Part shown: piece after piece, positions 8,398 through 17,520 of the stretch
Position numbering within the stretch: position 1 is the stretch's first letter
Layout of the letters: every line of letters begins with the position of its first letter
Assembly: GCF_014873705.1 (NCBI RefSeq)
Contig: NZ_JADBDS010000003.1
Location: 124,001 to 188,000, forward strand
DNA length: 64,000 nucleotides
Direction of reading: 5' to 3'
From: Mycobacterium sp. OAS707
GTDB lineage: Bacteria; Actinomycetota; Actinomycetes; Mycobacteriales; Mycobacteriaceae
Program-made: the position numbers and the translations under genes
The notes under the pieces: generated by a model
What the model saw: only the letters and a program-made list of their open reading frames with translations
Told to the model about the DNA's origin: nothing
Databases searched by the model: none

Positions 8398-9138
8398 TCA
8401 GGTGGTGATGTTGATGGATTTGTCGATGGCTTCGAGCGCATCGAACAACGGCTTGCTCTGGTCTTCGTTGCTGGTCGCGTTCATCTGCAGGACGTAGAGG
8501 CCGCCGGGTCCTTGGATGACCACCGTCTCCTGACCGGAAGCGGCCTTGATGCCCTGCAGGTCGTACTCGCCGGCAATCCGGTAGGCCGGGAACCCGGACA
8601 CCGTCGCCGTCTCGTCGCCGGCGGCAACGAATCCCGGCAGGTTCTTCATCTCACCACCCGCCAGCTGCAACAGTTTGTCGGGATCGGCAGGGCCGTCGAG
8701 TTTGGAAAGCAGCGCGATGATGTTCGGCGTGTAGTTGGCGCCCTGGGCCTCCGGGCCGGTGTAGACCAGCGCGCCGTAGGCGTAATCGGGGGTGTCTGCG
8801 CCCGCGCTCTCCCAGCCGTCGGGCAGCTCGATGTTGATCTGCGGAGCGCCCGGATCTCCTTCGTGCACCGGAGTTTCGGTGATGTGCTGATCGCGGATGT
8901 AGTCGGCGATAGTGGGGTTGGCCGCGCCTGCGCCCACCGTGTCCAGTCCGCGGGGTTGCAGCTTGCCGGTCGGCGCCGCCGCCTTGCTCGACGTCGCCGT
9001 CGCCGACGCACTGCTGCTCGAGCTGTGCGTTGTGGTGGCCGAAGCGTTGTCTTTGCTTCCACCCCCGCACGCCGACAGCGTTGCGGCCAAACAAACTGCG
9101 GTGAATGCGGCGACCATGTGCCGGCGCTGCATCTGCAT
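8398..9138 (-). CDS. LpqN/LpqT-type lipoprotein
   Basis: A 246-residue predicted lipoprotein. The N-terminus (MQMQRRHMVAAFTAVCLAA) is a basic signal peptide ending in a lipobox, LSAC, followed by a Ser/Thr/Ala-rich linker. The mature domain (IADYIRDQHITETPV, INIELPDGWE, DYAYGALVYTG, PAYRIAGEYDLQG) follows the LpqN/LpqT pattern of mycobacterial lipoproteins related to the Mog1p/PsbP fold. The start at 9138 is supported by a GAGGAGA ribosome site; the open frame runs further upstream without one. LpqN-type proteins have been linked to cell-envelope biogenesis in mycobacteria, but the role of this copy is inference. Confidence 0.8.
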   Translation of the reverse strand: MQMQRRHMVAAFTAVCLAATLSACGGGSKDNASATTTHSSSSSASATATSSKAAAPTGKLQPRGLDTVGAGAANPTIADYIRDQHITETPVHEGDPGAPQINIELPDGWESAGADTPDYAYGALVYTGPEAQGANYTPNIIALLSKLDGPADPDKLLQLAGGEMKNLPGFVAAGDETATVSGFPAYRIAGEYDLQGIKAASGQETVVIQGPGGLYVLQMNATSNEDQSKPLFDALEAIDKSINITT

Positions 9139-9247
9139 CGTGTCTCCTCGTCGGTGTCCAGTGGACGTCGAGCACGTCCGCGGGGACACCGTAGAGACGA
9201 TGGGTTGGAATTTGATTGAAGCCGGCGGCGCCGTTGGTTGGAATGGC

Positions 9248-10903
9248 TCAGCGCAGCAGGCCGGCGAGCAACCGCTGCCGGACAGTGGGCGCGGGTGCGA
9301 CTGCTGCCGCGGCAAGCATGTCGGCGACGGCGGTGAACTTGTCACGCGGCCGTTGTCCGCCGCCGCGGGCGATCTCCGCCGCGTCGATGGCCTGCCATCC
9401 CGCGCCGTCGACAACGTCGGGCCGCCGGCTGCGCACCAGCTTGTCGAGCGACGTGCCAACGGGGTCGGACAGCAGCCCGCGGTTGTAGTCGGCGACCAGG
9501 TTGTGCACGGTCTGCGCCGCGCACGACTTGTTGGTCCCGATGAACCCGGTCGGACCGCGTTTGATCCAGCCGGCGACGTAGCTGCCGGGCGCACCGATGA
9601 CACGGCCGCCTTCGTTGGGCACGACCGCGGTGGCTTCGTCGAACGGCAGCCCGCGAATAGGCTTGCCGCGGTAGCCGATTGACGTCAGCACCAGCCCCAC
9701 CGCGAGTGTGCGCACTTCGTCGGTCCCCGTCACCGTGAACTCGACGCCGTCGGTGCGTTCCTCCCCCAGGATGCGTCTCGGCGTCAGCCGGTAGGCGAGT
9801 CGGATGCGTGGTCGCGTCACCGGGGTGGACGAATCGCCGAGCTTGGAGAGCACCTCGAGCTTGTTGCGGGTCAACGGATCCGATGCCTCGGCAAGATCGC
9901 GCAGCACCAAGTCGTGGTCGGCCGCGTCCAGCACCACGTCACACGTCGACGCCAACCCGATCAACTCCGGCAGTGTGAACGCCGAATCACGGGGTCCACG
10001 CCGTGCCGCGATGACGACCTCGGTGACCTTCGACGCCCGCAACGCGCTCAGCGCGGACTCGGCGATGTCCGTGCGGGCCAGCGCATCGGGATCGGTGGTC
10101 AGGATGCGTGCGACGTCGAGAGCGACGTTGCCGTTGCCGACGATGACCACCCGATCACGGCCCAAATCGATTGGCAGGTCGGCGTATTCGGGATGGCCGT
10201 TGATCCATGCCACCACCTCGGTTGCCGTGCCCGTGCCAGGCAGGCCCATGCCGTGGATGTCGAGTCGGCGATCGTTGGGCGCGCCGACGGCGTAGAGCAC
10301 GGCGTGGTGATGCTCGAGCAATTCGGCGTGGGTCAGGTCCGATCCCACCTCGACGTTGAGGTAGAACCGAAACCCGCGCCGTCCGGCGATCCTGTCGAAC
10401 AGCTTCGTCACCCGCTTGGTGCTCTGGTGATCGGGAGCGACCCCGGCGCGCACCAAGCCGTATGGCGTCGGCAGCCGTTCGAAGACGTTGACCCGCACGC
10501 CCTGTTGCGTGAGCAGTTCATCGGCGGCATACATCGCGGCGGGCCCGGAGCCGACGATCGCCACCGTCAACGGCCCGCCGTCGCGAGGCTCGACATACGG
10601 CGCTTCGAGCACCGGTGCGAGCTTGGACGTCGGCGGCAGCTTGGTTTCGCGCTTCGGGTAGAACGCCGCATTCAGCTCGATGAACGGCAGCTGACTGGGC
10701 TCCAGCTTGGTCTCCGGTGCGATAGCCCCGACCGGGCACGCGCTCACACACGCGCCGCAGTCGACGCACGCCGCCGGGTCGATGTAGAGCATCTCGGCGG
10801 TCGCGAAGCCCGGCTCATCCGGTGACGGATGAATGCAGTTCACCGGGCAGGCGTAGACACAAGACCCGTCGCTGCAGCACGACTGGGTGATCACGTGGGG
10901 CAT
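9248..10903 (-). CDS. fprB: Ferredoxin-fused ferredoxin/adrenodoxin-NADP reductase FprB
   Basis: A 551-residue fusion. Residues about 1-70 are a bacterial ferredoxin with cysteine clusters CCSDGSCVYACPVNC and CVDCGACVSACP, suited to 3Fe-4S/4Fe-4S or 7Fe centres. The rest is an adrenodoxin-reductase-type flavoprotein: FAD loop GSGPAAMYAA near 119, NADP loop GNGNVALDVARI near 254, and C-terminal GWIKRGPTGFIGTNK. It transfers electrons from NADPH through FAD to its own or external iron-sulfur proteins. It corresponds to Rv0886 (FprB). It starts 16 bases after the AurF-like diiron gene on the same strand, so it is a natural electron donor candidate for that enzyme. Confidence 0.95.
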   Translation of the reverse strand: MPHVITQSCCSDGSCVYACPVNCIHPSPDEPGFATAEMLYIDPAACVDCGACVSACPVGAIAPETKLEPSQLPFIELNAAFYPKRETKLPPTSKLAPVLEAPYVEPRDGGPLTVAIVGSGPAAMYAADELLTQQGVRVNVFERLPTPYGLVRAGVAPDHQSTKRVTKLFDRIAGRRGFRFYLNVEVGSDLTHAELLEHHHAVLYAVGAPNDRRLDIHGMGLPGTGTATEVVAWINGHPEYADLPIDLGRDRVVIVGNGNVALDVARILTTDPDALARTDIAESALSALRASKVTEVVIAARRGPRDSAFTLPELIGLASTCDVVLDAADHDLVLRDLAEASDPLTRNKLEVLSKLGDSSTPVTRPRIRLAYRLTPRRILGEERTDGVEFTVTGTDEVRTLAVGLVLTSIGYRGKPIRGLPFDEATAVVPNEGGRVIGAPGSYVAGWIKRGPTGFIGTNKSCAAQTVHNLVADYNRGLLSDPVGTSLDKLVRSRRPDVVDGAGWQAIDAAEIARGGGQRPRDKFTAVADMLAAAAVAPAPTVRQRLLAGLLR

Positions 10904-10919
10904 GAGGCTCCTATATCGC

Positions 10920-11936
10920 CTAGGCCACTGCCACCACGTGCTGCCGCTGCGGCTCGCTGCGGTAGCGGCTGGGCCGGCCGTCGATCCTGCAGATCCGCCA
11001 CACCAGCCTGGCAATCGGATTGTTCAGACCGGTGTCGCGGCAGAGCATCCGGACGTCACCGAACATGTCGCGCAACATCTGACGGGATTCCGGCGATTTG
11101 AAGAACACTTCCTTGCGCACCGAGCGCGGGATGTCGAATTCCTTCCAGAACGCCCTCGGCGGGACGATGATCGCCGAGCACAGCACCCGCATCACGATCG
11201 GCACATAGATCGACAGCCAGAATCGCTTGCGGCGCGGCAGCTTCGGGATCCGCTTTCGCAGATACTCATGGGCGAACGAAATGTGGCGAGCCTCCTCGGC
11301 CACATGGATCGCCATCACCCGCTCCATGATCGGATGCAGCGACTTGCCTTCGCGCAGCACGTTTTTCTGCGTGTGGTCGATGGGCTCCTCGCCGGCGAGG
11401 ATGCCGAACCAGAACGGGATCGGCAGCGGCCCCGCCACCAACGGGATCAACGGCTGCACCCACTTCAGCAGCCGCGGCATGCCCGGCACGTCGGCGCCGA
11501 TGCGGTTGACCATCTCCTGGAACATCATCGTGTGGTTGCACTCTTCGACGGCCTCGTGCAGGCAGTACCGGTACTCGGGTGAGCCGTTGGGCGTCCAGAA
11601 CGAGTACTCCATCAGGCCGCGGATCAGGATCGACTCGAAGTGCAGACCGACCTTGGCGACGTTGGCCTGGCGCCACATGCCGATCTCGATCTGCCGTTCC
11701 AGCGTCTGTGCCTGATACCACGGGTGGCGACCCAGCGGATCGGTCGCGGGCAGGACCCAGCGCGGGTCGTTCGGGAACACCGCGAACTCGGGTGACTCCC
11801 AGTCGATGTCCGTGTACGGATTGAAGTTTCGCCGCACCGACCCCTCGGACAGTGTGGTGAGCATGTCGACGTACTCGATGTCGTCGCTAACGTCCATGTT
11901 GCGACGCCACCGGCGGACCAGCTTCGTGCGAGCCAT
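10920..11936 (-). CDS. AurF-like diiron oxygenase family protein
   Basis: A 338-residue protein with two E-E-x-x-H type helices, EECNH near residue 130 and EEARH near 213, the ligand pattern of ferritin-like diiron oxygenases of the AurF (p-aminobenzoate N-oxygenase) group. The ATG at 11936 has a GGAAGG ribosome site; the frame stays open upstream without one. It corresponds to M. tuberculosis Rv0885. It is the first gene of an apparent operon with fprB, 16 bases downstream. An oxidase or N-/C-hydroxylase of an unknown substrate fed by FprB electrons is the most economical reading; the substrate is not deducible. Confidence 0.82.
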   Translation of the reverse strand: MARTKLVRRWRRNMDVSDDIEYVDMLTTLSEGSVRRNFNPYTDIDWESPEFAVFPNDPRWVLPATDPLGRHPWYQAQTLERQIEIGMWRQANVAKVGLHFESILIRGLMEYSFWTPNGSPEYRYCLHEAVEECNHTMMFQEMVNRIGADVPGMPRLLKWVQPLIPLVAGPLPIPFWFGILAGEEPIDHTQKNVLREGKSLHPIMERVMAIHVAEEARHISFAHEYLRKRIPKLPRRKRFWLSIYVPIVMRVLCSAIIVPPRAFWKEFDIPRSVRKEVFFKSPESRQMLRDMFGDVRMLCRDTGLNNPIARLVWRICRIDGRPSRYRSEPQRQHVVAVA

Positions 11937-12104
11937 TTTCAGCCTTCCAGGTCTCCCATGAGGTTTACATTTGGGCCCTAATGTCCAACGACGGTACCGC
12001 AGGTATCGCATATTGAACAGCCCCAGTTGTTCGGTGTGGTGCGTCGCCCCAGCGCACAGCGGGTGTGACGGGCGCCACAGTTGAAGGGGGCTGGCCGGCG
12101 GCAG

Positions 12105-12626
12105 CTACTTCTTCCCGAAATCCCCGGCCACAGTGAACTTGTCGCCGTTGCTGACCGCCGAGAACCCCGCGTCGGTGAATCCGCAGTCGGTGATGATGGC
12201 GCGGTGCCCCGGACTGTTCATCCACCACGTGACCGCGGCGGCGGGGCTTCCGCCGGGGCCGGTGCTCCAGAACACGATTTCGCCGAGGTTCGCGTACGAC
12301 GCGTAGCCGGCGTCCTTGACGCGTTGTGCCGGCGAAGAACCGTCCGAACCCGTGTGGCCCTGCACGCCGTGTTCGAGCATGTCGTCGGCCTGCCGGGCAG
12401 CGGACACGGTCAGCTGCGGGTTGGCGGCAACAGGGCCACACCCGTTCGCCGCGCGCGTCGCGTTGATCTGGTTGAGCACCGCCCCACCCTGGTCGGCGCC
12501 GATGGGGGTACGGAGGCTGCCGACTCCGCCGTCAGCTAGCGCCGGAGCGGCGGCGAGCATCGCACCGGCGACCGTGAAGGCCGAGGCACATGCGGATAGC
12601 AACGCCGTCGCTTTTTCCATACCCAT
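12105..12626 (-). CDS. Secreted CAP/SCP-domain protein
   Basis: A 173-residue exported protein. A signal peptide (ALLSACASAFTVAGAMLAAAPALA) is followed by a CAP (cysteine-rich secretory, antigen 5, PR-1) domain: VLNQINATRAANGC, QADDMLEHGVQGHTGSDG, the NLGEIV segment, and WMNSPGHRAIITDCGFTDAGFS. The histidines of GHTGS and SPGHR and the Glu of NLGE form the usual CAP cavity. Bacterial CAP proteins are extracellular and mostly of unknown function. Transcribed divergently from serC. Confidence 0.85.
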   Translation of the reverse strand: MGMEKATALLSACASAFTVAGAMLAAAPALADGGVGSLRTPIGADQGGAVLNQINATRAANGCGPVAANPQLTVSAARQADDMLEHGVQGHTGSDGSSPAQRVKDAGYASYANLGEIVFWSTGPGGSPAAAVTWWMNSPGHRAIITDCGFTDAGFSAVSNGDKFTVAGDFGKK

Positions 12627-12772
12627 CAGGTAACAGTATGGTCACCGCCAGTCTCGAGTGGCAGGGTGTTCGCACATTATTAGCAAACTTCACAGCAAAC
12701 GCCTTGTCACCGTCCGCTTCGGCCAACCCTCCCGGCAGAAAGCGCGTTGGTCCGGTCATTACTCTTGAGCCC

Positions 12773-13885
12773 ATGGCCGAACTGACGATTCCCGCCGATC
12801 TCAAACCCGCCGACGGACGATTCGGCTGCGGCCCGTCCAAGGTGCGGCCGGAACAGCTACAGGCACTCGCCGCAGCAGGCGAGCTGTTCGGTACCTCGCA
12901 TCGGCAGGCTCCCGTCAAGAATCTCGTCGGTCGCGTCCGCGATGGGCTGCGCCAATTGTTCTCGCTCCCTGAGGGTTACGAGGTCATCCTCGGCAACGGC
13001 GGCTCGACGGCGTTCTGGGATGCCGCGGCGTTCGGGTTGATCGACGAGCGCTCGCTGCACCTGACGTATGGCGAGTTCAGCTCGAAGTTCGCCTCGTGCG
13101 TCGCCAAGAACCCGTTCGTCGGTGATCCGATCATCATCAAGGCCGACCCGGGCAGCGCGCCGCAACCGCAGTCGGATCCGTCCGTCGACGTGATCGCGTG
13201 GGCACACAACGAAACCTCGACCGGGGTTGCGGTGCCCGTGCAGCGGCCCGAGGGATCCGGTGACGCGTTGATCGCGATCGACGCGACGTCGGCGGCGGGC
13301 GGCCTGCCCGTCGACATCGCCGACGTCGACGCCTACTACTTCGCACCGCAGAAGAACTTCGCGGGCGACGGCGGGCTGTGGGTGGCGATCATGTCCCCCG
13401 CGGCGTTGTCCCGCGTCGAGTCGATTGCGGGCTCGGGCCGCTGGGTGCCCGACTTCCTGTCGTTGCCTATTGCGATCGACAACAGCACCAAGAACCAGAC
13501 CTACAACACCCCGGCCATCGCCACGCTGATCCTGCTCGCCGAGCAGATCGACTGGCTGCTGGGCAATGGCGGGCTGGATTGGGCCGTCAAGCGCACCGCG
13601 GACTCGTCGCAGCGGCTGTACTCCTGGGCGGAGGCGTCGAAATTCGCAACGCCGTTCGTCGCCGATCCGGAGTTGCGCTCGCAGGTGGTCGGCACCGTCG
13701 ACTTCTCCGACTCCGTCGATGCCGCAGCGGTCGCCAAGGCGCTGCGCGCCAACGGCATCGTCGACACCGAGCCCTACCGCAAACTCGGCCGCAACCAACT
13801 GCGCGTCGGGATGTTCCCCGCCGTCGAACCCGACGACGTCAGCGCGCTCACTCAATGCATCGACTGGGTGGTGGAACGGCTCTGA
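12773..13885 (+). CDS. serC: Phosphoserine aminotransferase
   Basis: A 370-residue PLP enzyme that converts 3-phosphohydroxypyruvate and glutamate to phosphoserine, in serine and pyridoxine synthesis. The actinobacterial-type SerC pattern is clear: RFGCGPSKVRPEQL, GTSHRQAPVKNLVGRVRDGL, the cofactor-contact GNGGSTAFWDAA, and the Schiff-base lysine in FAPQKNFAGDGG near residue 194. Start ATG at 12773 matches the family N-terminus (MAELTIPADLKP); an open frame further upstream is not conserved. Corresponds to Rv0884c. It is followed by sepH 90 bases downstream on the same strand. Confidence 0.96.
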   Translation: MAELTIPADLKPADGRFGCGPSKVRPEQLQALAAAGELFGTSHRQAPVKNLVGRVRDGLRQLFSLPEGYEVILGNGGSTAFWDAAAFGLIDERSLHLTYGEFSSKFASCVAKNPFVGDPIIIKADPGSAPQPQSDPSVDVIAWAHNETSTGVAVPVQRPEGSGDALIAIDATSAAGGLPVDIADVDAYYFAPQKNFAGDGGLWVAIMSPAALSRVESIAGSGRWVPDFLSLPIAIDNSTKNQTYNTPAIATLILLAEQIDWLLGNGGLDWAVKRTADSSQRLYSWAEASKFATPFVADPELRSQVVGTVDFSDSVDAAAVAKALRANGIVDTEPYRKLGRNQLRVGMFPAVEPDDVSALTQCIDWVVERL

Positions 13886-13974
13886 CCTGCCCGGGCGTGT
13901 CTGCGCGGTAACGGACAGGTAACGCAGTAGGGTCCCCCTCATCGGGCTTGGGATTCGGTCCGGAGGAGGTCTAA

Positions 13975-14760
13975 ATGCGGGAACTCAGAGTCGTCGGTCT
14001 CGATATCGACGGCAAACGAATCGTCTGCGAGGCCGAGGGCCTCGGCGAGAAGTTCCTGCTGCGGCCCGATGACCGGTTACGTGCCGCCCTGCGCGGCGAC
14101 ACGTCCGGCTCGACCCAACCCCAATCCGACACCGAGGTCCAAAACGTGCTGCGTCCCAAGGAGATTCAGGCCAAGATCCGGGCGGGCGCGTCCGTCGAAC
14201 AGGTCGCTTCGGCCGCCGGAGGCGATATCGAACGCGTGCGACGGTTCGCCAGCCCGGTGCTGCTCGAGCGCTCACGCGCCGCCGAGCTGGCAACCGCCGC
14301 GCACCCGGTGCTGCCCGACGGTCCATCGGTGCTGACGCTGTTGGAGACGGTGACGGCCGCGCTGGTGGCCCGCGGCCTTGACCCGGACAGCACGAATTGG
14401 GACGCGTGGCGCAACGAGGACGGGCGCTGGACGGTGCAGATGGGTTGGAAGGCAGGCCTGTCCGACAACGTCGCGCACTTCCGCTACACGCCGGGGGCGC
14501 ACGGCGGCACCGTGACCGCGTTCGACGACGCGGCGAACGAGTTGATCGATCCCAACTTCGCCCGGCCACTGCGGCCGCTGGCCCCGGTGGCGGAACTGGA
14601 GTACGACGAGCCGGAGTTGGAGCCGGAACTGCCGATCGAGACGTTGGAGGCGCCCGAGCCGCCGCCTGCGCCGAAGCCGCCACGGGCCCGCAAGGGCAAG
14701 CCGGCCGTGCCCGCTTGGGAGGACGTGCTGCTGGGCGTGCGCTCGAGCGGGCAGCGCTGA
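13975..14760 (+). CDS. sepH: Cell-division regulator SepH (DUF3071)
   Basis: A 261-residue protein matching SepH, the actinobacterial FtsZ-interacting cell-division protein. The conserved N-terminal domain (MRELRVVGLDIDGKRIVCE, then RPKEIQAKIRAGASVEQVA with a helix-turn-helix-like segment) is followed by WTVQMGWKAG and a Pro/Glu-rich disordered tail ending in the conserved short C-terminal segment PAWEDVLLGVRSS. The ribosome site GGAGGAGG is strong and well placed before ATG 13975. Corresponds to Rv0883c. Known members bind FtsZ through the C-terminal tail and stimulate assembly; that role is inferred here from family. Confidence 0.88.
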   Translation: MRELRVVGLDIDGKRIVCEAEGLGEKFLLRPDDRLRAALRGDTSGSTQPQSDTEVQNVLRPKEIQAKIRAGASVEQVASAAGGDIERVRRFASPVLLERSRAAELATAAHPVLPDGPSVLTLLETVTAALVARGLDPDSTNWDAWRNEDGRWTVQMGWKAGLSDNVAHFRYTPGAHGGTVTAFDDAANELIDPNFARPLRPLAPVAELEYDEPELEPELPIETLEAPEPPPAPKPPRARKGKPAVPAWEDVLLGVRSSGQR

Positions 14761-14805
14761 TCCCGTCTTGACCTAAAGCGTCGTTGAGGTCCTACCGTCG
14801 ACCTC

Positions 14806-15609
14806 ATGACTTTGGGACCGATCGGGCTCGCAAGCAGCTACCCATACACCGACGACGCCGCCGTCGTCACCGACGAAGCGCAACGCGTTGAGGCCCTTGG
14901 CTTTTCGACGCTGTGGCGCTCCGGCAATCTGCCGATGCTCGACGCCGCGGTGCGCGCAACCACGCGCATTCCGGTGGCGACAGGCATCATCCCCGTCGAC
15001 TCGGTGCCCGCCGCTGACGTGATCGCGACGTATCAATCGCTACAGCGTGACCACCCCGGCCGCTTCCTGGCCGGTCTCGGCGGAGCGCACGGGGCGCATC
15101 CGTTGAAGACACTCAACGCCTACCTCGACGCATTGGACGAGGCCGGCATCGCCGCGGACTCGCGGGTGCTGGCCGCGCTGGGCCCGAACATGCTCGCACT
15201 CGCGCGCGACCGGGCGTGCGGCGCATATCCGTTTCTGGTGACGCCGTCGTACGTGGCGGACGCGCGCGCCGCTCTCGGCGCTGACAAGACGCTGGCGGTG
15301 TTGGTGATGGTGCTGCCGACGACCGACCGCGAGGCCGCGCGTCAGGCCGCTGCCAAACCGCTGGGCTTCCTGACGACCGTCGGCGGATATCGCCGAAACC
15401 TGTTGCGGCAGGGCTTCTCTGAGTCGGATATCGATGAGGTGAGCGACCGATTGCTCGACAGCATCACCGCATGGGGCGATCTCGCCTCGATCGCCGCGCG
15501 GGTCGCGGAGTTCCACGCCGCAGGCGCCGATCAGGTGGTGGTGCGGATGCTGGGCGCCGACGACGAGCAGGCCTGGCAGGGCAGGCTGGCCGAAGCGCTC
15601 ATCCGATGA
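14806..15609 (+). CDS. LLM-class F420-dependent oxidoreductase
   Basis: A 267-residue luciferase-like monooxygenase family protein of the F420-dependent type. Family features include the VEALGFSTLWRSGNL and TTRIPVATGI strand-helix units, the GRFLAGLGGAHG segment and the C-terminal ADQVVVRMLG. It is shorter than the classic 330-350 residue enzymes and resembles the TIGR03620 group. It would use reduced F420 as hydride donor or acceptor; the substrate is unknown. Its last 11 bases overlap the 3' end of the convergent membrane protein gene. Confidence 0.82.
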   Translation: MTLGPIGLASSYPYTDDAAVVTDEAQRVEALGFSTLWRSGNLPMLDAAVRATTRIPVATGIIPVDSVPAADVIATYQSLQRDHPGRFLAGLGGAHGAHPLKTLNAYLDALDEAGIAADSRVLAALGPNMLALARDRACGAYPFLVTPSYVADARAALGADKTLAVLVMVLPTTDREAARQAAAKPLGFLTTVGGYRRNLLRQGFSESDIDEVSDRLLDSITAWGDLASIAARVAEFHAAGADQVVVRMLGADDEQAWQGRLAEALIR

Positions 15610-15880
15610 GGCCGCCGAGTGCCATCGCCAGCAGTGCGAGCCAGGCACCCGCCACGCCGACGCCGGAGCCGAGCACAAACCATCGCCACACCGGCAGGTT
15701 GCGCCAACCCCGCACGGTCGGGGCCAGGCCGCCGACGGCGACCAAGTTGAGTCCGACAGCCAGCAGCGGATGCACACGGGTGAGTCCGAGGCTCAGCACG
15801 ACGACCGCAGCGGCCGTCACCGCCGCGACGAACGCGGCCACCGTCAGGCCCATCGCCCATGGAGTGGAGTCGTCGGTCAC
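15599..15880 (-). CDS. Small multi-spanning membrane protein (Rv0882-like)
   Basis: A 93-residue protein from the GTG at 15880. Three hydrophobic segments are visible: WAMGLTVAAFVAAVTAAAVVVLSLGL, HPLLAVGLNLVAVGGLA and WFVLGSGVGVAGAWLALLAMALG. No enzymatic motif is present. It corresponds by position and length to M. tuberculosis Rv0882. It is read in the same direction as the rRNA/tRNA methyltransferase that ends upstream at 15891, ten bases away, so it likely shares that transcript. Confidence 0.72.
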   Translation of the reverse strand: MTDDSTPWAMGLTVAAFVAAVTAAAVVVLSLGLTRVHPLLAVGLNLVAVGGLAPTVRGWRNLPVWRWFVLGSGVGVAGAWLALLAMALGGLIG

Positions 15881-15890
15881 CTGAGTCAAT

Positions 15891-16706
15891 CTAGTATGCG
15901 AGCCTGGCCCGTTCGTAGAACGCGAGCGCCGCGGCCGTCGCGACGTTGAGTGAATCGGTGCCACGCGACATCGGAATCCGCACGCGCGCGTCGCTGCTTC
16001 GCATCACCGTCTCCGTCAGGCCAGGGCCCTCGGCACCGACGAGGAACGCCACCTTGGCATCGGCCGCCTCTGTCAGCTCATCGGCCAGGGTGCGCGCCGA
16101 CGGGTCGGGCGTCATCGCGAGTAGACGAAACCCGTTGTCCCGCAAGATGTGAAGATCACCGGGCCACGCCGCCGCCCACGCATAGGGCACCAGCAGGGCA
16201 TGCCCCATCGACACGCGAACGGCACGCCGGTAGAGCGGGTCGGCGCAGCCCAAACCGAAGATCACCGCGTCCACGCCGAGGCCCGCGGCATTGCGGAAGA
16301 TCGAGCCGAGGTTCTCGTGGTCGTTGACGCCCTCGAGCACCGCGACCGTGCGGGCACCGTCGAGCACTTGGGCGACGGACAGTTCGGGCGCACGCGAGGC
16401 CGACGCCAGCACCCCGCGGTTGAGATGAAACCCGACGACGTCGGCCATCACGCCGGCATCGACGCGGTAGTACGGCGCGTCGACACCGTCCAGGTCATCG
16501 CCGAGCTCGGCCAGTCGCCGGTCGGTGCCCAACATTGCGCGCGGGCGGAACCGCGAGGCCAGCATGCGCTGCACCACCAGCACGCCCTCGGCGATCACCA
16601 GACCCTTTCCGCTGGGAAGGTCGGGTCTGCGATCGACGCTGTTGAGATCGCGGAAGTCGTCGAGCCTGGGATCCGCCGGGTCGGCAACGTCGATTACTGC
16701 TGCCAA
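15891..16706 (-). CDS. TrmH/SpoU-family (SPOUT) RNA 2'-O-methyltransferase
   Basis: A 271-residue SAM-dependent methyltransferase of the SPOUT knot fold. The three SpoU motifs are intact: NLGSIFRNAAGLG (motif 1), FLVGAEGPGLT (motif 2) and RIPMSRGTDSLNVATAAALAFYE (motif 3). A substrate-binding N-terminal region (GLVIAEGVLVVQRML) precedes them. It should methylate a ribose in rRNA or tRNA. The only start in frame near the expected N-terminus is a TTG at 16706 with a GGGGG run just upstream. Corresponds to Rv0881, downstream of the MarR gene and probably in its operon. Confidence 0.88.
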   Translation of the reverse strand: MAAVIDVADPADPRLDDFRDLNSVDRRPDLPSGKGLVIAEGVLVVQRMLASRFRPRAMLGTDRRLAELGDDLDGVDAPYYRVDAGVMADVVGFHLNRGVLASASRAPELSVAQVLDGARTVAVLEGVNDHENLGSIFRNAAGLGVDAVIFGLGCADPLYRRAVRVSMGHALLVPYAWAAAWPGDLHILRDNGFRLLAMTPDPSARTLADELTEAADAKVAFLVGAEGPGLTETVMRSSDARVRIPMSRGTDSLNVATAAALAFYERARLAY

Positions 16707-16743
16707 TCCCCCGCTCGCTTCGCTCGTGTCCGCCGGAGCGGGC

Positions 16744-17175
16744 TCATGCGCTTTCGTCGACCATGCCCGACATCAGATCGGCTGCCATCAACAGCGTCCT
16801 GCGCTGGTCGGGTTGGAGGCGGTCGAGACGTTGTTTGAGCCATTCCTGGCTGGCACGACGCTCGGCCTCGATCAGGTTGGTGCCTGCCCGCGATACCGAC
16901 ACCAACACCTGACGGCCGTCGGCCGGATGCGCGTCGCGATCGACGAAGCCGAGCTCGCACAGCGACGCGATCACCCGCGTCATCGAAGGAGGACGGACGC
17001 GTTCGCGCGTGGCTAACGCGCCAGGCGTCATCGGGCCCTCTTTAGCAAGCGTCGACAAGGCCGACAGCTGCGATAGCGAAACAGGCGAATCCGGGCGCCG
17101 AAACCGCAATTGGCGAGCCAGACGGATCACTGCCAGCGACAGATCACTCGCCAGCCGGGTGTCGACGTCTTTCAC
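16744..17175 (-). CDS. MarR-family transcriptional regulator
   Basis: A 143-residue winged-helix regulator from a GTG at 17175. It has the MarR core: LSQLSALSTLAKEGPMTPGALATRERVRPPSMTRVIASL as the recognition helices, then the wing GFVDRDAHPADGRQVLVSVSRAG with the DGR tip, and flanking dimer helices. It corresponds to M. tuberculosis Rv0880. It ends 37 bases before the SPOUT methyltransferase on the same strand and starts close to a divergent DUF2530 gene, so autoregulation over 17176-17261 is likely. Confidence 0.88.
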   Translation of the reverse strand: MKDVDTRLASDLSLAVIRLARQLRFRRPDSPVSLSQLSALSTLAKEGPMTPGALATRERVRPPSMTRVIASLCELGFVDRDAHPADGRQVLVSVSRAGTNLIEAERRASQEWLKQRLDRLQPDQRRTLLMAADLMSGMVDESA

Positions 17176-17261
17176 AAGGCAAAGAGTACCTAGCGGGTCT
17201 CGGGAAATCTTCGAAAACCCGGTGCGTTTCTGACGCGTAGGTAATCGACTACGTTGTCAGC

Positions 17262-17501
17262 GTGGCACCGGAACCGCCCGCCTTGCCGGCGACCTTGCTC
17301 AAACCATGGCCGGTCATCGTGGTGATAACGGCGGGTTGGCTCGTCGCCGTGGTGCTGGCATTCACGGTGGCCGCCCTGCAGGAGTGGCGGCCGTTCACCG
17401 TCGCGGGCCTGGCCGTCGGAGCCCTCGGCACGTCGATCATGCTGTGGCAGCGCCGCGCTGTGCGCCGTGGATCGCGAGGAGCCCAGAGCGGGCTCAGTTG
17501 A
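17262..17501 (+). CDS. DUF2530 small membrane protein (Rv0879c-like)
   Basis: A 79-residue protein with two membrane helices (WPVIVVITAGWLVAVVLAFTVAAL and FTVAGLAVGALGTSIMLW) and a basic C-terminus (QRRAVRRGSRGA). The pattern and position match DUF2530 and M. tuberculosis Rv0879c. Function unknown. The start is the GTG at 17262. The SRPBCC gene follows 19 bases downstream. Confidence 0.8.
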   Translation: MAPEPPALPATLLKPWPVIVVITAGWLVAVVLAFTVAALQEWRPFTVAGLAVGALGTSIMLWQRRAVRRGSRGAQSGLS

Positions 17502-17520
17502 CTTCGATAGAGGAGGGGTA

